A stretch of DNA of 64,000 nt from the NCBI GenBank assembly GCA_019454045.1, contig SKCR01037647.1, forward strand, positions 62,001 through 126,000, read 5' to 3'. A model generated the notes under the pieces. That model worked only from the letters and a program-made list of their open reading frames with translations. It had not been told where the DNA came from and did no database searches. The DNA comes from Zanthoxylum bungeanum (Eukaryota; Streptophyta; Magnoliopsida; Sapindales; Rutaceae). Both the position numbers and the translations under genes were made by a program. Positions 1 through 11,411 of this stretch are shown piece after piece; the stretch's first letter is position 1; each line of letters opens with the position of its first letter.

Positions 1-1030
1 CTAGGTCGGCGCACTTCCACCCGGAGGTTTGATAATGACACCAGTGTTTGGCGTGCCACGGGTTTGGTGCCTTTCCCGACCTCCGATCACCCCTTCGCAC
101 CGAGCATGTCCAAAAAATAATGAAAATAACTTTCACGTTTAATTAACAAACAAGCAAGATAGGCAAAGTTTCTTAAAAAAAAAAAGAGTTTTATTCATAT
201 TCAAATGACCTACTGCCCTTCTTACAACACTTTGTGGGACATTTTAAGAGAGGCTTTTACAATTGCTTTCTTCTGCTTCCTGTTTTGCGGTCCAACCGCG
301 TCTTCTGATCCGAGCTTAAAAAACTCCAGATGCGTATGTCGTACTTGTAAACTTCACACTCGAGTTGTCTCATGCATCAGGCGCTTCCTCGGAATCCTTC
401 GATCTGAACTCGATTCCGAGGATTTCGAGTTGGATCACAGGTTCTGCCGAACCGGGCGCTCCGTAGGCACTCCTTCAATAACTCATTTCTCGGCGCCTGG
501 CGCATTCCGCGTAGCCCTGGGTACTTGGGCGAGGTCTTCAGTCTCTGCTCTACACGGCTTTCCCGGAAGACTTTTTTCCTCTTTTCTTCCAGTTTAGGGA
601 AAACCGCCGCACTAGTTAGAACCCCGCCCGATGGGCGTTCCCCTCGCCCTTGGCTGACTAGCTCCCTGACCAATCCTCCAGCACAAGTAACTTGCGAAGC
701 TGGCAATTTGTAGCTTGGGAAGTGCAGTTCCTTCCTAGTGAGAAGCCTGGTCAGCTGTTGCCAACGGATGTAACCCATCCCCATCGTTACATTTTATTTG
801 ACAACTCACCCCGGATGGGAGTCCGTTGGCCAATACTTTTACATTTCATTCCACAACTCAACAAAACAGAGCTTCCACCTCCGAAACCCATCCTTCCACT
901 TCGCTTTATTCATTTCCCTTTTCTCCCATTCTGCTGTTGAATTCTCGCCCAACCCACGACTTCCAACTTCTACCATCGTCCTAACACGCGAGTTGTTTTT
1001 TGTTCGTTCCCCACAGACGGCGCCAACTTT
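1..1030 (-). mobile_element. 5' leader of a minus-strand LTR retroelement, cut by window edge
   Basis: Read on the minus strand, this stretch lies directly downstream of a primer-binding site and an LTR (1031-2000). It is therefore the start of the internal region of an LTR element that continues beyond base 1. No gag, protease or RT similarity is visible. The longest frames (for example 377-784, minus) have no recognisable domain, so this may be a long untranslated leader or a LARD-type non-coding element. The assignment rests on the PBS/LTR geometry, not on coding content. Confidence 0.55.
1008..1026 (-). other. Primer-binding site of the minus-strand LTR element
   Basis: The minus strand reads TTGGCGCCGTCTGTGGGGA, a primer-binding sequence common in plant Gypsy and LARD elements. 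It sits four bases inside the LTR edge at 1031, which fixes the orientation and the LTR boundary. Confidence 0.75.
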
Positions 1031-2000
1031 TGACGGCTGATTTTGGTCTCAGGGGCGGTAAGGGAATATCGCTCTCAGGACAAATCCTCCTTCAATAGTG
1101 AATTTATTTGGTTATGGGAAACCAAAAGCAAACTTTGATAAAAGGGGAAAAGCACGCAGATTGACACAGAGAGTTAACGTGGTTTGGCGGACTGAATCCA
1201 ACCTACGTCCACGGGCACAAAATGAGAGGGTGTTTGTATTGCTGTAACGTGCTCGGCCGACCAGTTTTGTGGTCGGTCAGTGTGAAAACCGAGCTGTTTT
1301 GTGAAGGAAATTACAAATGGCTATACAAAAGGCCATCTCTCTCTCGTGTTTTTTAATTTCCAAGAAGAGCTTTCTAAAAACCAAAAAGGACCCCCCTAAA
1401 ATATGAGACTACCCCCTTTATATAATAAGAATGAGGCGGTAAAGAGAGGCGGTTGATGTTCCCATTTTGCAGAATCTTCCACGTGACATTTGACTCATTT
1501 AATGGGTTCTCTGCCCCAGGCCTGCTCTTGCCGAAAGTAAGCTTGCCTCCTGACGTCTATCACATCAACCTTGTCTTCTTCTCTACCAAGCGCCACTAAT
1601 AATGGTGACAGCCTGGACGGTGTTTCTGGGAGATGACACGTGTAAAGGAAAATCACAATCTCAAGGCTTCTGTCGGTTGCTAAGTGGTCGGCCTAATAGC
1701 TGGTCGTGCTATATCAACCTATTCCGCCCTGTCTTGAAATGTCCGAGCTATTCGACCTGCTTAAAGGAGGAGCAGAATAGACCCGAACCGAGCTGATGAC
1801 CTTATGTGGTCGGCTTATGAAAACAGCACCAAACCATATACTCCGGTCGGCCAAATTTGAGGGATTGTGTCCGGACTCACTGCCGGGCCGAGGAGTGGCC
1901 AACACTTTCTGAACATTCATCCATTTTGGAACAAAGGGGAAATTCCACTCTTGCCCACGGCCGCACTGTTCAGCGTACCCGTAGAAATACACCATCAACA
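1031..2000 (-). repeat. LTR (about 970 bp) of the minus-strand element
   Basis: On the minus strand the LTR starts TGTTGATGG at 2000 and ends CCGTCA at 1031, giving TG...CA termini, and abuts the PBS. A TATATAAAGGGGG on the minus strand near 1411-1425 is a plausible LTR TATA box. Bases 1031-1330 resemble 25569-25800, including a shared block around 'aacgtgg(c/t)t(c/t)ggcgga' followed by 'tccacggg', so a second copy of the family lies in the window. The partner LTR and target duplication lie outside the window, so the right edge is inferred from terminal bases only. Confidence 0.6.
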
Positions 2001-2347
2001 TATTATATGATGTGTCCCAATCAATTCGCATATTTTTCAAAGAGTTAGCTAAAATGACTTCTTCACCAGATGGAACCTCAAAACCACCCCATGTTTTTTT
2101 CACCATTTACAACACAAATAATTCCAATGCAATTGCAAACAAGATGATGAAGTGAAGAATAAAAATTCTAATAATAATATCAAGAAAAACAAAGACATAT
2201 CACGAGTCATTACAAGACAAATCACAGCCCCTCATCTTAGACTTTAACACCCTCTCAGAAATTGTCTTCTTTTTTCTCTTTAAATCAGAGCTTTAAGCAA
2301 AACCAAGCTTCATTTTTCAGTTCTTTTACTAACTTTAATTCTAACAC
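2001..2347 (+). promoter_or_regulatory. Upstream region and 5' UTR of the PLA2 gene
   Basis: This 347-bp AT-rich stretch separates the LTR edge at 2000 from the PLA2 start codon. A TTTAAAT near 2280 is only a weak TATA candidate. No other gene or repeat is visible. The retroelement LTR thus ends within 350 bp of the coding start, so the promoter may be short or partly LTR-derived. Confidence 0.35.
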
Positions 2348-4459
2348 ATGACTATGACGATGATGACACTTCAACACTCATTGAAGTTAGCCCTAGCCTC
2401 TCTCTTAATTTTTCTTTCAGTTTCAGTCCATGCTCTTAACATTGGTGTTCAGTCAGCAGATTCTGCAATTTCTGTGGTTAGTTTATTGTATTTTATTTTT
2501 TTTTACTTTTTTTTTTCAATTTACTTTATATTAAGTCGGAGACTATAATGGTAATAAAAGATCCATTAGATGTTTTCAGTTTACAAAAAATTAATTGCAT
2601 TTTTTTTTTTGTATTTGGCAGAGCAAAGAATGCAGTAGAAAATGTGAATCTGAGTTCTGTTCAGGTATTGATAGATTTGAAGCTATTGACTGTGGTGTGT
2701 ATGAATTGAAGTTTGTGTTTCATTTGAATTTTAAAAGCGTATTGGAATTTGCAGTGCCACCATTTTTGAGATATGGCAAGTATTGTGGGCTTTTATACAG
2801 TGGATGCCCTGGAGAAAAACCTTGTGATGACCTTGATGCTTGCTGTATGAAACACGATGCCTGTGTTCAAGCTAAGAACAGTAAGTTCATTATCCTTTAT
2901 GAAATTTTCTGTTACATAATTGGAAGTTCAAAAGTCCAAATTCATCTAATAAAAAATCTTTAGTCATATTCAGAGGTTTGAAAAATTAATATTCTTGTTG
3001 AAGATGCCGTCTTCCTATCTCTGTCAGATTTATAATGATATAATAATATTATTTAAGATGGTATTATTTCTTTGGCAATAATGCAAATGACCCTTTGTTG
3101 TAGTCGTAGACCTAATGGAACTCACATATAAATGGTGGGTCGCCTTAAAATTCTTTAATTTTAAAGAATTTTAGACGAATTTTTAAAATATAATCTTTAT
3201 CGATAAAAGATAAAATATATATATATAAATTATATTACACAATAAAATTTTAATTTTTTCTTAATTCGAGAGTCCTAATTTTAGGTTAAATTTAGGACTT
3301 CATCCGTCCGTCTATATCGACTATCTCCATAACCACTTCTGTACAAAAGACATTTAGTTCCAAAAAAAAAAAAAATTAACCTTTAACCATTTTGCTATAA
3401 TTCGAGGCATGCTTGATGTTAGTTTTTACTATTTTCATAAGTTTAACTAGATGTCAGATCAATCTATTGGATAAACAGATGATTTGAGGAGAAAAACTTG
3501 GATGCTTCGGCTAATCCTGAAATGTTATTTCAAAAAGTAGGTGGCCGTCCTACAATAATTTTTTCAAAATTAAAATTAAAATTATGAGACTAATATAAAT
3601 CCATATTAGGCACACCTGACCAAATGGCACACCTAGATATTTCTCTAATTTAAGTTAATTGATCGGTAGTTGTTTATGACGCCAAATTAATCTTTAGCGT
3701 CGTATTTACTGACTGATCACCGACTGAATATTCAGTCGGTAATTTATTTGAATTTTTTTTTTTTTTTATCTTTTTCGATCGGTAATTTTAGTCGGTAAAT
3801 TCCACATTTTCTTGTAGTGATATACACACATAGAGAACACAGATTTTCAATACTTGTGTTTTAACTTATTGAAATATATATTTTTTCTTTCATTATCCTT
3901 AACTTGATTAGTTAAGAGATCCATCATTAAAATCTCACTAATATATAACAATTTTCCAATGAGAGATCTCTCATTTTAATAAAATGAGGACCAAATTAAA
4001 AATACACATTAGTCTCTTTTGTATCATAGTGTATTAGAGTTTGTATTTTTTTTTGTCTTTTTATTTTATTCTCTTAAAATAAGGGATTCCTTATTGAACG
4101 AGACTCTCTCTATATATAATCACTTGAGACAAAAAAAAAAAAAACACAGAATTTATACGGATAAAGTGAGCCCATGTGCCCACAATAATTTTTATTTTAT
4201 TTTTTTTCAAATTTATGGAGCTTAATGTACATACAAAGTAGCATCACATGATAATGCTGCTCACTATTGATTGGTGGTTGCAGATGACTATCTGAGCCAA
4301 GAATGCAGCCAAAAATTCATAAATTGCATGGACAAATTCAAGAAAACAGGAGGGCATACATTCAAAGGAAACACGTGTCAAGTTGATGAAGTCATTGATG
4401 TAATCACTCTTGTTATGGAAGCTGCTTTGCTTGCTGGTAGAGTTCTTCATAAACCATAG
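2348..4459 (+). CDS. PLA2-alpha: Secretory phospholipase A2, plant PLA2-alpha type (4 exons)
   Basis: This is a small calcium-dependent enzyme that releases the sn-2 fatty acid of phospholipids in the secretory pathway or apoplast. Exons are 2348-2476, 2622-2664, 2755-2880 and 4284-4459. All junctions are GT/AG and phases match, giving 157 residues. Residues 1 to about 29 form a hydrophobic signal peptide (core LALASLLIFLSVSV). The mature part has the calcium-binding loop YGKYCGLLYSGCPG and the catalytic motif CCMKHDACV with its His-Asp pair. Cysteines are spaced as in the plant family, including KECSRKCESEFC near the mature N terminus. The C-terminal helix ends EAALLAGRVLHKP. The protein contains no KDEL-type retention signal. 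Exon 2 is only 43 bp and intron 3 is 1,403 bp, the latter carrying transposon debris. Length and motifs match the plant alpha class rather than the longer classes. The assignment is firm; expression is not visible here. Confidence 0.95.
3640..3819 (+). mobile_element. CACTA-type transposon terminal remnant in PLA2 intron 3
   Basis: The minus strand from 3819 reads CACTACAAGAAAATGTGG, the standard terminus of plant CACTA (En/Spm) elements. Inside it lie GTCGGTAA-type subterminal repeats (near 3735 and 3791) and a perfect 20-bp palindrome at 3720-3739. I did not find a matching opposite terminus with confidence, so the left limit is approximate and the element may be truncated. Confidence 0.55.
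3720..3739. repeat. Perfect 20-bp palindrome in the CACTA remnant
   Basis: The sequence CCGACTGAATATTCAGTCGG equals its own reverse complement. It lies among GTCGGTAA repeats of the CACTA-like remnant and may be part of a subterminal transposase-binding array. Confidence 0.8.
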
Positions 4460-5233
4460 CAAGCTCATGACAGCATGAGGAGAGGAAGTAAGAGTCAAAC
4501 AATGAGGAACCAAAAAACAAAAATAATTATTTTATTTCTGAGTTCTCTCTTTAGGACTTTTTTCATTTTGTTTCAAGAGAGTGTGTGTTTTAGAACACTG
4601 GAAACATGTGAAGGATTAATGCAGGAACCAGAGGATTCTCATATAAGAAATGTGAAATTCAACTATTTTTCAGTAGAGTTAGTTACTTTAAAAAAAAAAA
4701 AAAACAAAATCAATAATTATAAGTTGCCAACTTGTTTTCTACACAACAGAGAAGTTGTCAATAACTGAAAGTGTTACATGGACAAACTCCAGAATTGTTT
4801 TCAGTGCCATGATCCTGTGAAAGTCCACATTAGAATCTTGGAGATCTGAAGCATTAAGGATATAGATATAGTGCTGGTATTTTCCATCAAAGCAATCTGT
4901 TTAATTCAAGCAAATTCTTACAGAGAGTTATGTTCAGTTCAATTCAAACCACTGAAAGTTTTGAGGAAAATTTTGTAACCTCCTAGCACCACACGCGCAA
5001 TCCTGATCGTGTTATTTTCTGAATGAGTTTGGAAACAAACATGTGCGCACACAGAGAAACAGGTAAGCGTAGCATAAAATATTATCTTTTACAATCATCT
5101 GGGACTAGATCCAAAGTCTTGGAGTTTTCATCAAACTGATGATAACATACTACATCTACATCTATAGGAAAGAGGTAAACATATGCTTTTGTAACTATGG
5201 AAGAAATAGAAGTGACAGAATTGAGTAAGATTA
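4460..5233. other. Convergent 3' region between PLA2 and cupin
   Basis: The two genes run towards each other with 774 bp between their stop codons, so both 3' UTRs should lie here. I see no ORF with recognisable similarity, no repeat of known family, and no unambiguous poly(A) signal. Confidence 0.5.
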
Positions 5234-7125
5234 TTACTCAAACTTGTAGTGCTTGTCAACACCTACAGAAACATCCCAACTGCAACTCATTCCTTTTGGG
5301 AACACAACTAAGTCACCAGCACCAATCTCAACACCCTCATTTGCGCCATCAGGATAAACCTTTACTTTGCCCTCAAGTAGATAGCATGTCTCTTTATTCG
5401 AGTATGTCCAAGGAAATTTGCTTGGCGGGCAACCCCACCTGCTCATTCACAATGATAATGGACAACATTTAAATCACATGAGTAAGTGCAGTTGCGTTAA
5501 GAATTCACACAGAATTCTCAACAGCTAACACATCAATACTCAGAATTCCCATCAGCTACCAATAGAAGAACTATGAATAACAACCTAATTTTAGAAGGGA
5601 AAAAAAAACAAAACAAACAAACAAAACAAAACAAAACTTTTTTTCTCTACTTAGACACTCGAGACTCATTCATCTTAAAGATGAGAGTTAAAAAATGTGC
5701 TAATGAATTTCAAAAGGGACCTTCATATTTAAATTTCAATCATAAATCTTAGAAGAAACCTCTTGTCTGCCATCTTAGAAAGAGGCAAAACTAACTGATG
5801 TAACAAAGATTCGCAATTCGTTCAAACGAGCCAATTGGCCGTTCGAACGAAAATTCCATCAATGATTTCATTATGACACCCTATTTTATGTTTTATGCAT
5901 TTCTTCAATTCTATTTTAATTCAATAAAGCCCATATGCTTTAGGACATCCAAGTTAAGCTTTTAGAGTTAGTTTATGTTTTTAGATTCTTATAGAAGGTT
6001 TTTAAACCCTCCTTGTTGCTTTAGACTTTAATTAATAAAATTTTCTTTGAGAAACTTGGTTTCTAAATTATCTTTGGGTGTTTACCTTTTATTTTTTCAC
6101 GTTTCCGTTTCCTCACTAACTTTGATTAGTTTCATTGTCACCACATTTTATCTTCCTTAAACCGCACAGGGAACCCGTCAAGTATGAAGAATGAAGAAAT
6201 CGCAGTTTGAAAATATGACAAATATCAGGGAACCCTACAATTCCAACTAATGTACTAGGACTTACATAAAATTCTTCGCTTAGCGAAGACATTCTTTCTC
6301 TGCTTTGACAAGCTATGTTTTGAATACATGGTGGTTATGCACATCACTCGTACCACAAATATCCTTCATATGGTGCCTCAATTTGTCCTGAAACGATGCC
6401 TACAATGTCATTACATTATTCCAAGTCTAGCTGACATTTTAACAGGATAAAAAGGAGAGAAAATTAACTGTATTGGTTTTGATTGTGTCAGTTTCAGTTT
6501 CTTGCTATTGACGATTCCCAGAGAAAATTTTCAGGGCACTGGAGTGATGGCATAGTGAATTGATTACAGACTTCAAAAGTTCTAATTTTTATTCTTACAG
6601 GATAAATTATGCCACTTAAGATTTTACAGATTATTAAACAAGTATAAATATACAATATATATAGTATTGAGAAGTGGTAGTAATACATGATTATAAAATT
6701 ATGACAGTATCCCAAGATTTCATTTTTTTTCCCCTTTGCCATTCACAATTTTCTCAGCATCCAAACACAACAGCAAATCAGACATCTCTAAATCTTAGCC
6801 AAAACCCCAAGAAAAATAACAAGAAAGCAGAAAGATCAAAACTTGTTTAAACAGAACAGGAAAGATATATCAATCACAGCAACACAAATGAAAGAGAGAA
6901 GTGAGGAGTGAGTTACTTGGGCCATTGTCTAACACCAAGCTCAGTGAGTTTAGACTCCGGCGGATTCCTCTCAATCGTAATACCCAACTTCTCAATAGTA
7001 GTTGACATGGCTTCTGCTCTCACCACTACCACCTTTCTCCTCCTCGAAAAATGAGTTTTGAGGCTAAGAGTTGGATGCTTTGAAAATAATACGCTGCTGC
7101 TGCTACCCACACTCGCACATGCCAT
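5234..7125 (-). CDS. Plastid-targeted RmlC-like cupin, DUF861 (Cupin_3) type (2 exons)
   Basis: Exon 1 is 7125-6917 and exon 2 is 5438-5234. The minus-strand donor GTAACT and acceptor GAGCAG join a split Lys codon (AA|G) and give 137 residues. Residues 1 to about 38 look like a chloroplast transit peptide: Ser-rich, then basic SRRRKVVVVRA, with a likely cut after VRA. The mature protein is one small beta-barrel cupin: ELGVRQWPKWGCPPSKF, YSNKETCYLLEGKVKVYPDG, EIGAGDLVVFPKGM and SCSWDV. The usual metal-ligand histidines of cupin motif 1 are absent, as in other plant members of this uncharacterised group, so the function is unknown. Homologous plant proteins are annotated only as RmlC-like cupins; a ureidoglycine aminohydrolase-like fold is the nearest named relative. 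The 1,478-bp intron is AT-rich and contains no credible gene. Confidence 0.9.
5439..6916 (-). other. Intron of the cupin gene
   Basis: GT...AG borders on the minus strand (donor at 6916, acceptor ending at 5439). The 1,478 bp hold several short chance ORFs and A-rich runs (5598-5640). I recognise no transposon or RNA gene within it. Confidence 0.85.
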
Positions 7126-7394
7126 CGCTATATATTTTTTTTTCTCGGTTTATGGAAAAGCCCAGAGGATCTTTATTATCTATTGTTTATAAGAAATGAG
7201 TTTTTATTTTTATTCATTCAAGTTTTATTATGATCCAATTTTGAGTTGTAAAATATGATAAAAATGTGAGCCATTCATGCCTTATCACTTTCTTTTAAGT
7301 TTTACCATTTCTCGGGCTTAGAGTTTCTGTGCGCGCGTGTGTATATATATACACTTTTTATTTTTATACAATGTTATCAAAGTTTTTACATATC
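7126..7394 (-). promoter_or_regulatory. Upstream region of the cupin gene
   Basis: The putative cupin promoter lies between its start codon and the MITE pair at 7395. A self-complementary GTGTATATATATACAC at 7339-7354 follows a GCGCGCGTGT run and could act as a TATA-like sequence, although it lies more than 200 bp from the start codon. No other feature is visible. Confidence 0.3.
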
Positions 7395-7690
7395 AAAAAT
7401 GATAAACTTACTCACACTTATTACAACTCTCTCACTGTCGCTACAGTGAATTACTATAGCTCATTGTAACTACAGTGAGAGAGTTATGATAAGTGTGAGT
7501 AAGAATGTGAGTAATTATATCACTACTCTATCAAAAATGATAAGTGTGAGTAATTATATCACTACTCTATCAAAAATGATAAACTTACTCACACTTATCA
7601 CAACTCTCTCACGGTAGCTCACTGTAGTTACAGTGAGAGAGTTAGGATAAATGTGAGTAAGAGTGTGAGTAAATATATCATTACTCTTTA
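7395..7690. repeat. Pair of hairpin MITE-like inverted repeats
   Basis: Two related units each consist of long inverted arms. Unit 1 has arms 7403-7438 and 7476-7510; unit 2 has arms 7580-7615 and 7628-7662. One arm reads 'acttactcacacttat..aactctctcac' and the other is its near reverse complement. The spacer between units (about 7509-7582) contains a direct repeat of a block of about 35 bp ending 'tctatcaaaaatgataa'. Such small non-coding hairpins are typical of MITEs. I could not define target duplications because the flanks are themselves repeated. Confidence 0.7.
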
Positions 7691-7910
7691 TATATATAAG
7701 AAAATATTTTTGGGGACAATATATTTATACAGAATTGTACATAATTGAGATCCTATTTTAGTGATTACAAAATAGCTTTGATTTTTGCTGGAATGGTAAT
7801 AAGCTATTCACATTAATTGCTTTTCTATTATGCTTGATTATTTTCAATGTTCCCCCCTCAAGTTGGAGTGTATTTTGATAACAACCAACTTGCTGAGTAG
7901 TGCCTCAAAC
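7691..7910 (-). mobile_element. Old minus-strand Copia remnant, segment 1 (3' LTR edge and PPT)
   Basis: The minus strand has a polypurine tract CTTGAGGGGGGAA at about 7851-7863, followed by what should be the 3' LTR (about 7691-7848). The segment ends at the hAT target duplication 7903-7910 and resumes at 10741. The LTR limit on the left is not clear. Confidence 0.55.
7903..7910 (+). repeat. hAT target-site duplication, left copy
   Basis: CCTCAAAC directly precedes the hAT terminus TAGACC and is repeated exactly at 10733-10740. An 8-bp duplication is diagnostic of the hAT superfamily. Confidence 0.95.
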
Positions 7911-10732
7911 TAGACCTGCCGGCGGTTCGGTTCCGGTTCAGAACCAAACCGAACCGGTCGGTTTCCGGTTCCACAAGTGTGGAACTGGAACCGTGAACCG
8001 AACCGGTCGGTTCCAGTTCCGGTTCGAACCTTTTTTTTAATTATATAAAAAATTTGAAAATAATTTAAAATAAATTAGATTAATTTAATAAATAAATAAA
8101 ATTATTAAATTAAAGAGCTTGAACTTAAAGTTTAAAAAATTTATGTTGCCTACGTATCCTTCAGGGGTGAGAGGAATCAAAGCTCACGTAGTTCCATTAC
8201 AATTTTAAGATATTTCCCCTTTGGAAATTTACAATTTTGTAATTATCAATCATCATTATCGGTTGATCATCCAGCTCTGGTTCCGCTTGCACTTGTTGTT
8301 GCAGATGCATTATCGAACAAGTCTTCAAAATCATCGGGGGCATCTTCTTGTTGTCTCAGATCAGCTCGAGTCCAATCATCCACAAAAGTTGTTGCTTCTA
8401 GAGTGCTTGGATGTAATGAAGATCGTTTAGCTTCCAATATATTGTCTCCCAAGCTGAAGGCTTGTTCAACCGCAACGATGGAAATAGGTGATGTCAATAT
8501 CTCTTTAGCAATAATTGATAAACATGATATATATTTTGATGTCAGTCCCACCATTCAAGGATTTTAAAATTTTTACTAACTTAACTTTTAGTAGGAAACT
8601 CGAAATTTGTAGATAAATAATTATCTAATTCGAGGTTATTAATTGTCGTCTCCCTAGCTTTTTTATTTCGTTGCAGTAACCAACGATCCCCTGCGCTAAG
8701 TCTTGTTTGAATTACTGGTTCGCTACTACTAGATTCACCTAATGTTCGTAAGTTATATCTTACAATATAATCATTAAATAACTCAATTAAATCATTTCTT
8801 AATCTCACTATTATTCTTGTAATACCAATATCATCTAATATTCCTAAATAACCATAGTAAGCTTGTAAAGCACTATTCAAAACCATGGTAAGCTTGTAAA
8901 GCACTATTCAAACCTTCTAATTTAAATCTAGGATAAAAAAAAGGCAGCAATAAGATAAAGCAAATGAATTTCTCTAAAATAATTCAACCATTTTACCTTC
9001 ATAACAGTAATGGCTTCTAACAAAACAATATCATTAGGATCGTTACTTTCAAGATGTTCATCGAGAGTACCAACAATATTCAAACTTTCAAGAAGAAATA
9101 AATGTGTGTAGGATAATAAACTCCGCTAAAAATTAAAGTAGCATCATTAAAAACTTTTAACATTTTTAAACAAATATCTCATTGACTAGGAAAAAGTGAA
9201 AAAAATACATAATGCATCTTTGTATTGTAATGCTTGACATAAAAGAAAATAAGTTGAATTCCAACGTGTTAGAACATCTCTTGAAAATTCAATCGGTTTA
9301 ATACCATTTATTTTACAAAACTTGGCTCATTCTCTCATAACTTGAGAATATGACCAAATACAATTAAGTGCCGTCTTAATAGGATCAATGAAAGGTGATA
9401 ATTTTTGTAGACCATCTTGAACACATAAGTTAAGGACATGACATGTGCAACGAATATGAAAAAATCGACCCCATAAATTTGGTTGACATATTTCTTTTAA
9501 ATCATTGATGGATGCAGTATTTGCATATGCATTATCAAATCCAATTGTTAAAATTTTATCTATTAAACCATATTCATCAAAAATTACCTTCATCATTCTA
9601 TAAATATTTTGTGCAGTATGTTGGTCATCAAAAACTCTAAATGCAATAAGTCATTTTTGCATGGTAAATGATGCATCAATCCAATGACAAGTCACACCCA
9701 TGTATGAGTGTGTTCGCCAATGATCACTCCAAATATCAGAACATATAGAAATGCGACCTTTAATATCTTTAAATATTTCATTTAAAATAATTTTACCATC
9801 TTTGTATAATTTAAAAATATGACATTTTGTTGTGTTTCGAGTCATTCTACATGCAGCAGGATTTAAAGCATTATGCACATAATTAGTAAAATGAAGTTTT
9901 TCATCAAAGCTTAAAGAAAGATGTGTCATACAAGTTAATTTCGCAAATTCTTCTCTATTTTTTGCATCAGAATATTTAAATAAATCTACAGCACTCGTAC
10001 CTCTACTAGATGATGCGTATCTGGCCATTTGAGTTTGCGTCGTATCAAGTCCAAGTTCAACTGCATGATGTCTTTCCAGGTGCTTGATCATATTGCCTTA
10101 TCCACCAGAAAATTTGTAGTAAACCCCACAATGGTTGTAAACTGCTCTTGAACCTTCATCGTCTTGGTCTAAATGAAAATGAATTTTAAAAATATCTGAG
10201 GAACGAAACTTAACTTCTCTTCTCCGTGATTGTGAACCGACACTAGGACCGCTCTCTTGGGTTGGCATATTTGACATTATGTTCTCAGATGAGCTTGCCA
10301 TTTTTTGTTTAAGAAATAAGTAAGAAGAATAAGAAAATTGAGAATGATAATAACTAATTGAGAATAAGAGAATTGTAGGAATTGATAGAGTTGAGAAATT
10401 AGTGTGTTGAAATAATGAAAAATGACCCATATTTATAGAATTTTAGAATTTGTTTTGATACCGAAAATGTTCCTAAATATAACCGTTTTATTATCGTTAT
10501 TAGGGGTATATTAGGAATTATATATTACTTTTTTTTAAATGGCCATTGGCCTTTTTTTATTTAGGGGCATGGAGCCGTTTAGTACCCGTTGGGAGGGTTC
10601 CTGTTGGAACCCTACGGTTCCTGTTGGAACCCTACGGTTCCAGCGGTTCCAACCGGTTCGGTTGGGGGTGGAACCCCAACCGAACCGGTCCATTACGGTT
10701 CCGGTTCCGAACTGGAACCGTGGCCGGATCTA
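7911..10732 (-). mobile_element. hAT DNA transposon, 2,822 bp, nearly complete but inactive
   Basis: The element is bounded by exact 8-bp duplications CCTCAAAC. The left end TAGACCTGCCGGCGGTTC and the reverse complement of the right end TAGATCCGGCCACGGTTC match at 13 of 18 bases. Both ends are packed with CGGTTC/GGAACC subterminal repeats (7920-8030 and 10600-10720), the usual transposase-binding arrays. A decayed transposase is encoded on the minus strand. The insertion point lies inside an older Copia remnant, so the hAT is younger than that element. Confidence 0.95.
8267..10301 (-). pseudogene. hAT transposase (BED finger, catalytic core, hATC), disrupted
   Basis: Read on the minus strand from a Met at 10301 (MASSSENIMS). 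A BED-type zinc finger (NHCG..., later HLERHH) is broken by an in-frame TAA at about 10098 and its first Cys is replaced by Tyr. The catalytic region follows with SDIWSDHW (first Asp), TIGFDNAYAN (second Asp) and the CHVLNLCVQDGL block. The C-terminal hATC dimerisation domain (LSIIAKEILTSPISIVAVEQAFSLG, then RSSLHPSTLEA) ends at 8267. Several stops and frameshifts, for example near 9650, 9326 and 9300-8905, prevent a full-length product. The gene resembles plant RICESLEEPER-type transposases. A duplication of about 30 bp sits at 8855-8912. Confidence 0.9.
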
Positions 10733-10740
10733 CCTCAAAC
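10733..10740 (+). repeat. hAT target-site duplication, right copy
   Basis: CCTCAAAC, identical to 7903-7910, directly follows the hAT terminus ...GGATCTA. Confidence 0.95.
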
Positions 10741-11411
10741 TGATATGTACTCAGCGCCATAGTGAATATGTCTGTTGTTTTATTGTTGGGCTTCACATGT
10801 GCTGTTTTGATTAAATCTTCTTGAATCTTCTCTCGAACTAAGTGACAATAAATTTCGATATGCTTCATTCTTTCATGGAAAACATAACTAGCTGATGATG
10901 TTTGATTCCCAAGTCTTTCAAGACATTCTTCAACCAAGTAATTTCACAACATGTAATAGCCATAAAGCGATAAGATTCTGCCTCAGCCATTGAAAGAGCC
11001 ACTGTAGTCTATTTCTTTAATTTCTAGGATATGGGTGATTGTCCCAGAAATACACAATACCCTATTGTAGACATTCTTGTGTCTTTACAATGAGCCCAAT
11101 CCGAATCACAAAAGTCCTTTAGTTGAAGTGTACTTGTGGATGATAGCAGAATACCTTGTGTTGGCGTTTTCTTCAAGTATCTAAGGACTCTATGTGCTGC
11201 CTCAAACATGGTTTGTCCATAAATTGACTTAAAACATGGACAACATAGACCAACTCTGTTCTATTAATAATCAAGTATATCAATCTTCCTGCAAAGCGTC
11301 TATATGACGAAGGATTCCTCAAAGGATCTCCATCGGATTGTGTAAGGGCCAAGTTTTGATCCATAAGAAACCTTATTGGTTTTGCTCCTAAAAATTCAGC
11401 TTCTTTAAGTA
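10741..11411 (-). pseudogene. Old minus-strand Copia remnant, segment 2 (RNase H and RT end)
   Basis: Minus-strand frames 11364-11173 and 11209-11024 show the Copia RT/RNase H border: MDQNLALTQSDGDPL, YRRFAGRLIYL, then [32 protein letters not shown] and [12 protein letters not shown]. Further similarity continues to 10741 ([20 protein letters not shown] on the minus strand near 10890-10830). Multiple stops and shifts show it is dead. It joins segment 1 across the hAT and segment 3 across the plus-strand Copia. Confidence 0.85.

Noticed and set aside
205..1040. Several ORFs of 60-135 codons on both strands
   Set aside because: They overlap each other in the leader of an LTR element, have biased low-information composition and match no family I know.
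1714..2106. 130-codon minus-strand ORF
   Set aside because: It lies mostly within the LTR and crosses its edge into unique sequence, so it is a chance frame.
5197..5472. 91-codon plus-strand ORF
   Set aside because: It is antisense to cupin exon 2, whose protein is clearly recognisable.
6494..6742. 82-codon minus-strand ORF
   Set aside because: It falls inside the cupin intron, is Ile/Tyr-rich from AT-rich DNA and has no splice support.
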